The position numbers and the translations under genes are program-made. 64,000 nt of DNA, taken from contig NC_081407.1 in the NCBI RefSeq assembly GCF_030272615.1, forward strand, positions 265,187,074 through 265,251,073, read 5' to 3'. This document shows, one piece after another, positions 58,780 through 64,000 of the stretch. Position 1 is the stretch's first letter. Every line of letters starts with the position of its first letter. This DNA is from Cryptomeria japonica (lineage: Eukaryota; Streptophyta; Pinopsida; Cupressales; Cupressaceae). The notes beneath the pieces are model-generated. The model did no database searches and was not told the origin of the DNA. It saw only the letters and a list, made by a program, of their open reading frames with translations.

Positions 58780-61766
58780 AATGACCCTTAGTTGGGGAGG
58801 AGACCTTGATATGCCATCTTGAGTTGGTTGAGTGATTTTATCCTAATTTGATTTTGTATGTTGTAATGTGCACAATTGTTTGCAAATCTAAACCAATGTT
58901 GTTTCTACTTTTGTTAGGCTACCAAGAGTCTAAATTTGTTTGGCTAACTCTTTATCTTCTCCCATGATTCATAATAGGTAGGCTATGTGATTGATGATGG
59001 TCTCCCTCATGCGCTTAATCTATTCTTTGACTTTCTCCTTCTAAATGTAGAGTTGTTGTAGCTAAGTGTGCAAAGTATCCACTTGTTATTTTACCACACC
59101 ATCCATATCTTGTAGAGGATTTTATGTTTGTGCTACATGCACTATTTGATCCTCTATGGTCCCTTAAGCTCTTTGTTGTGGTGTTTAATTGTAAGAAAAA
59201 ATAGTAGATGACCCCAACCTCTAAGATTATATCACTTAATCTTTTGATCTCCTCCTCTAGTTTTGTTTGTGTGACAGTTCACTTCTTCAGACTTTTATCT
59301 ATCTTCTATTGTATGATTTCCTCTTGGGCCTCCTTTCCTATTATTCCCTTGGTGGAGGCCAAATCTCCATGTAGTTTTTTCACCAATTGTTTCATTTGTT
59401 GCAACAGGTGAAGCGAATTATCTTGAGGTAAGTGGGGAATGGAAATTTGTAGTGTGTTTACCATATCCTATAATTTCTCTATGGTACTCACATGTTCACT
59501 CAATAATTCCACCCTTGTGGTAGCATGTAGGATATACCCTAATTTTATCTTCTGTAGGGGTGATATGCTTGGCAAATCAACTTGTTGTTCGACCATTGGT
59601 ACTTGTAGTAGTTGTGATGATGGTACCGTTTGAATTTGTTGTTTTTATAGCAAGGAAATTTTGATGGTAGAGATGATATCAAAGGAATTGGATGTTTCTC
59701 TGGAGGTGGTGTCCTTTTCCTTGTCCTCTATCTCCCCGATTGGACTATTCTTCAATGCAACTCTTCTTCATTACCCTTGAGCATCTCCTCACATAAAATT
59801 TGAATTACATCTATTGTCTCCTTTCATATTTTATCTTTATTCTCTAGGTCCTCCTCCATGAGTTTGTCAAATTTGTATTTGGTGTAGAGCTCTTAGGCCC
59901 CCACTTGGGCTAATGCTTTTTTTTGCTTGCTAGTTATTTTAGGACTGACTGCAAATATTTCCCTTTCCCTTAGTTATTGTTCTCTTTCTAATGCCTTAGC
60001 CCTCTTATCCCTTATTACAGTCACAATCTCTTCTGAAAACTCCTTCGGTGCATCATTTAGTGCTTTGCTAGAATGGTATGCATACTTCACTAGGCACTAG
60101 ATAGTTTTGTCCTTATTATTTGCATCCATGTGTGCATACATTTTGAGTAGCTACCGTAGCATCCCATGGTGTAAGATGGAATTATAATTTGCCAAGATAT
60201 CTATAGGATCCTATGGGGGTTTTATAGCTTGTTGTTCTTCTTGTTGAGTGACCTATGTGGTTTTTCGTTTCCTCTTTCTCATTTTTAGATATTTCTTAAC
60301 CTCTTCCTCTTCTCCTTTGACTTTGTGAACTTCTATCTTTTCTGCTTATTTATTTGTTTTTGGTGCCTTTTTGACCATTTTCTTATGGGTTTTTTGTGGT
60401 GTTCTTCCTTTTTGAGGTTTAGATACTGTCTATATGGAGGATGTAAAACCTTTTGACTTCCCTGATGATGCAGTATGGATCCTCCCTGATCTTCTTGTAG
60501 TGGTGGGCTCTGATTTTATAGCAGTTGCAAAGAACTGGGCAAACCCCCCTTTCAAGATTTTGCATTGCTTGTGTAACTAATTCTATTCTTTTCTAACCTT
60601 TCATGCGACTCCTTTTTTTATCTAGTTGTCCATCACTTCTTTGTAAGTGCCAAACCATTATGTATTAGGATCTTTAAGGATTCTTAGGAGGGTGGTGTCA
60701 TATGCATCCACTTCCCATGTTGTAAGCTCATAGGGTATCCGCGATACCCAAACTATGTAAGGCTCTACCACCTTCATGTATGTGTAATCCTTGTCCACCA
60801 CGAATGGTATTATGTTTGTGGATTTGGTGGTGGATCCATGGGGAATCCTCTCTTTTTTCTGCATTTATTCTTAAAACATTTTGGAAAACCCCCAATATGC
60901 AGCTTTGTAGGATGAGTTGTCCAAGAATTGTTAGACATGGTGCTTGATTTGCATCATGACAAACTGGTCTCTTTTCCATAGCTTGCCTTTGAAATTTGGT
61001 AATTCATTTTGAAAATAAAATATCAAACATATAAGCAACATACCATACTAGAAGTGGTATTTTGAGTGCTTGATTTTAAGGATATTCTACATTAATTTCT
61101 CCCTCATGACCTTGTAGAGATCATAGTCCTTTCCTTCTACCACCATTTGATATGTTGTGTGAATTATGATGGCTATTGCTAAATCCACTCAGTTGGCATA
61201 ATAGATTTTGTAGGTGATACCCATAGTAGCATGCCAAATTTCATCATCAACAATTGTTCTTACATTCATGCTTCTACCATTAAGGGTTACATCGGTTAAT
61301 TGTTTCACTTCATCATTTTAAATAGCCCACTTTGTAGGAATTTCACCCATCATGCTGAGACCTATCACTACATGAATTGCCTCTATTTTTATCCAATGGT
61401 GTCTATCTAGATAGATGAATTCATCATGGACTTGGCTCAGAAATTTTTTCACCCATTCATGTTCATCATATAACCTAATAGTCTTTCCATAAGTCAAATT
61501 TCTTTCTACCAATGTCTTGGTACTCATCCTTATATGCACTCCCATCATCCTTTTAAAGGAGATTCCAAGTGGAGCTCTTCTAATCACGTGTGATCAATTT
61601 CTACTATTTTCTCATGAATGTATTTACAAACATCATCTAGGTATACTACGTTATGGGGTACATGAAAAAATGTGCCTTCTTTACTAGTGGCTAGGGCTTT
61701 GTAGGGATACTTTTGATACTTTGGTCGGGGTTTCTTAGAGACATTAACTATGTTGGGAGTGGCCAT
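58780..61766 (-). pseudogene. Second ORF2-family protein (unknown function), probably of element F
   Basis: The minus strand starts near ATG 61766. Clear blocks in element D's order: KYQKYPYKAL and YIHEKIVEI (61740-61590), then in a shifted frame DEHEWV and HDEFIYLDR (61428), YDLYKVMREKLM (about 61110), IFYFQNELPN, KERIPHGS (60850) and FVVDKDYTYMKVVEPYIVW (60804). A Lys/Thr/Pro-rich linker lies at 60500-60300. The helical block KALNDAPKEFSEEIVTVI (about 60060) follows, and then a long Gln/Leu coiled-coil region runs toward 58900. Many stops and shifts break it. Divergence from D is substantial while motif order is kept, so the protein was maintained in an active lineage before these copies decayed (inference). 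Confidence 0.55.
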
Positions 61767-61844
61767 TGATTTTGAGTTGCATAATTTATAGAGGGTAGAA
61801 GGCTCTAAGTATTTTGGTCTTAGCTTATGAGTCTCAAAATGCAA

Positions 61845-62017
61845 AATGTGTGGTAGTGAGTGAATGAAGTGGATAGTGAGGTGTTAAATAGGTATATGGG
61901 TGAATGGGGCGTTTAACATTCATATCATTAAGTAGGCTTTCTTAGTTGTTTCTTACTAAAATTTAAAAAAAAATTCTTTTTTTTTCTTTTTTAATTTTTT
62001 TAGTTTTCTAGTTTTGG
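61845..62017. other. Leader upstream of the second ORF2 copy
   Basis: AT-rich, with a poly-T/A stretch at 61965-62010. No gene. Confidence 0.4.
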
Positions 62018-63228
62018 AACTGTAATGGTAAAAAATTAGGGTTTCACCCAATTATGTAGTAAAACCCTTAATTTTTCTTAGGGACCAATTGCATCAAAGA
62101 GGAGTGAATCCAATAGATCTAGCCTCAATCCAATAAAGATAGGGCTGAGAATTCTGATTAGATTTCACTGGTTGGATTTGAACACCCTCTTTTTAAGTTG
62201 AATTGTCAAAATGTCAAAATTAGAGTAAATGTGTGTAAACTAAAGCAATTATGCATAAACAATGAGCTACAATGGTCAAACAGAGCCACAAACCTATAAT
62301 TGATTTATATGTGAGTGTTTGAATATGTTCCCAGTAGGTCAACCTGAATTTCCAAGACCAGAATGCCTGCCACTCTGGTTCTCCACACTTTTCACCATCC
62401 AAAGGGGAATATGTTTGTCTCTATGAATTATGTTGATCTTGAAATTTATAGCTTTACACCTATTTTTGCACACAGTAGAGAAGGAAAATTGGTTGGGAAT
62501 AGGGGTTTACCTAACTCAAACCCCGATTTAGGAATTAACCTTGAATGAAATAATGCAAATACTAAAATAAATGATGGAAAAATATACCTCAAATCTACAA
62601 TTTTTGATGATGATGATTTGCTTCTTAAATGTAATCACATATGTTGTTTGAAATGACATGAACATGACAAAACTTGAATCACACACACATCCTTGCATAT
62701 TAATGATGTAATTTTACTTCACAATAGTTGAATGAAGAATATGCAGCCTTGAAGATCTCTGAAAAATGTTTGATGATAGATGCTTCATAGATGCAAGAAT
62801 GTTGGATTGCTTGGAGATGGAGAATTATATTAAAATGAATTGATTAATGTCTTTATATAGGGGTATCTAGGTCATTTACTAATTAGTCCAACCTCCAACG
62901 ATCATACGGAGCCATAAAATTGAATTCCCACTAGAGAGATAGGACCCATCTCCCATTTTAAAATAGGGCCCAACTAAGAGGGACTAGGGTGAGGACGCCC
63001 TAGTGCTATGACCAAGGAACTAGCACTCTGGTCCTTCTCAGTTAGGGACCTCAATTTAGCCTATGGAGAAGGACACCCCTCTAGGAAATCAATTACTGGG
63101 TGTACATGGCATCAAAATTGGAGATAAGGCACATAACAAACCTGTATAGGAGATGAGGAGAGGACACACTAAAGTAGGGGCACAAACATGAAATGTAAAT
63201 TGGCCCAATAACAATTTACAATGCTACA
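62018..63228 (-). mobile_element. Gypsy-type 3' LTR at the right edge (left end uncertain)
   Basis: On the minus strand it starts TGTAGCATTGTAAATTG at 63228, immediately after a purine tract (AGTGGGGGCTAAA at 63241-63229). A minus-strand CTATATAAAG lies at 62851-62860, the expected promoter position about 370 bp inside. The left boundary is a guess: TGTAATGG at 62018 is one candidate. The body and other LTR would lie to the right, beyond 64000. No protein in 62018-63228 is supported. Confidence 0.45.
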
Positions 63229-64000
63229 TTTAGCCCCCACTGTAATGGGAGTATGAGCCTATGGAAATACTCACAGTAAAGTAGATGAAAGAGATGAAAG
63301 AGACAAGCAATATGAGCATAATCACAAGGAGATGAGACATCACTAATTTTGAGGAACTAAGCCCCCAATTTTAGTATATTAACTCACTCAAATGCATGCA
63401 AGGGCACACAAAACAAGGCAAACAAAAAATGGAAAACAAAGACAACAACGCAAAAGTCACACAACACACAAAAGCTAAGAACCAAAATAAGACATAAAGT
63501 CAACTAGTCAGAGAGACCTCAATATCAAAATGTCTCAGCCACTAAGATCATTCTTGAAAAATGCCATCTCAAGAACACAAGTGATCACATAAAAGAGAAA
63601 GAGCACACATTGTCCATGAAATACGAATAGAAAAGATATGAGTTCATGAGAAGAAAGAGAGAAGCTTGTATACACATTTTAGATGTGCTTTTTCTAGGTG
63701 ATCCATGTTGGGGAGGAGAGTACGTAGGAATAGTCTAGCTATGTTTTTTCTAGTTCCAGTCATCCTCATGCATGTGTGCATGTGATTTCTACTTTTAGGT
63801 GTTAAGTATCCCATATAAGAGTTTCTTTTCTTTGGTTTAAAGCATGCAACAACTTGTGTAAGGCATGAAATGAAAATTCCAAGGGGCGTGTTTGGTTTCG
63901 GGAACATCTCGTAAAAGAGTTTGTTTTCTTTGGTTTCGAGAATGTGTAACCCCGTTTGAGAAAAATATATGCTTGGTTTCAAGGACATCCCATGTAAGAG
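63229..64000 (-). other. Interior 3' part of the right-edge element
   Basis: Purine tract at 63229-63243. Otherwise non-coding, with a loose tandem motif near the edge (CATCCCATGTAAGAG and TTTGTTTTCTTTGGTTTCGAG words at about 63807, 63904 and 63971). The minus frame 63644-63988 covers that repeat and I do not call it a gene. Confidence 0.45.

Noticed and set aside
63644-63988. 114-codon minus frame at the right edge
   Set aside because: It spans a short tandem repeat in what looks like retroelement non-coding sequence, and no domain is recognisable.

Overview
This window is a plant nuclear, intergenic, retrotransposon-packed segment. I see no host gene, tRNA, rRNA or organellar sequence. Three things point to a very large plant genome, most likely a gymnosperm such as a conifer (inference, species not identified): the elements are nested up to four deep, the LTR pairs differ visibly, and the reading frames are eroded by scattered stops and frameshifts.

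Layout. (A) 1-12732, + strand: the 3' end of a copia-type element that enters from the left. It holds a remnant of an unrecognised protein (called ORF2 here). It is interrupted by a minus-strand LTR stub (970-2074) flanked by a 31-bp duplication. Its own 3' LTR (from 3110) is split by an ORF1-only LINE (3662-11904), which is itself split by a 6673-bp TG..CA unit with 5-bp target duplications (4026-10698), best read as a giant solo LTR. 12733-17904 is eroded sequence with one Ty3/gypsy protease remnant. (F) 17905-about 61.8 kb, minus strand: a 3' LTR broken into three pieces (17905-18245, 26356-26894, 55359-55825), probably belonging with a second ORF2 homologue at about 58.8-61.8 kb.

Inside that F LTR sit two insertions. 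(C) 18246-26350 is a minus-strand gypsy-type element (target duplication GATTC) that carries a plant mobile domain gene in antisense and contains a 1.15-kb palindrome. (D) 26900-55353 is a + strand copia-type element (target duplication ACTAG). It has a coiled-coil/four-zinc-knuckle Gag and ORF2 but no recognisable integrase or reverse transcriptase. D is broken by (G) 30310-36184, a minus-strand gypsy element that lost RT, RNase H and most of integrase, and by (E) 38593-53744, a minus-strand element with 2.4-kb LTRs and only a gag gene. E is in turn broken by (B) 43972-51006, the only element with a full copia gag-PR-IN-RT-RNase H set, although it is inactivated. The right edge holds another gypsy-type LTR (ending at 63228).

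How they relate. B encodes every copia enzyme class, while A, D, E and F show none of them. D and E share B's initiator-methionine-type primer site, purine tracts and conserved LTR end block, so they look like passengers that used enzymes from B-like elements (inference). The main novelty candidate is ORF2: a long, repeatedly retained protein with no domain I recognise, present in three independent copies here.
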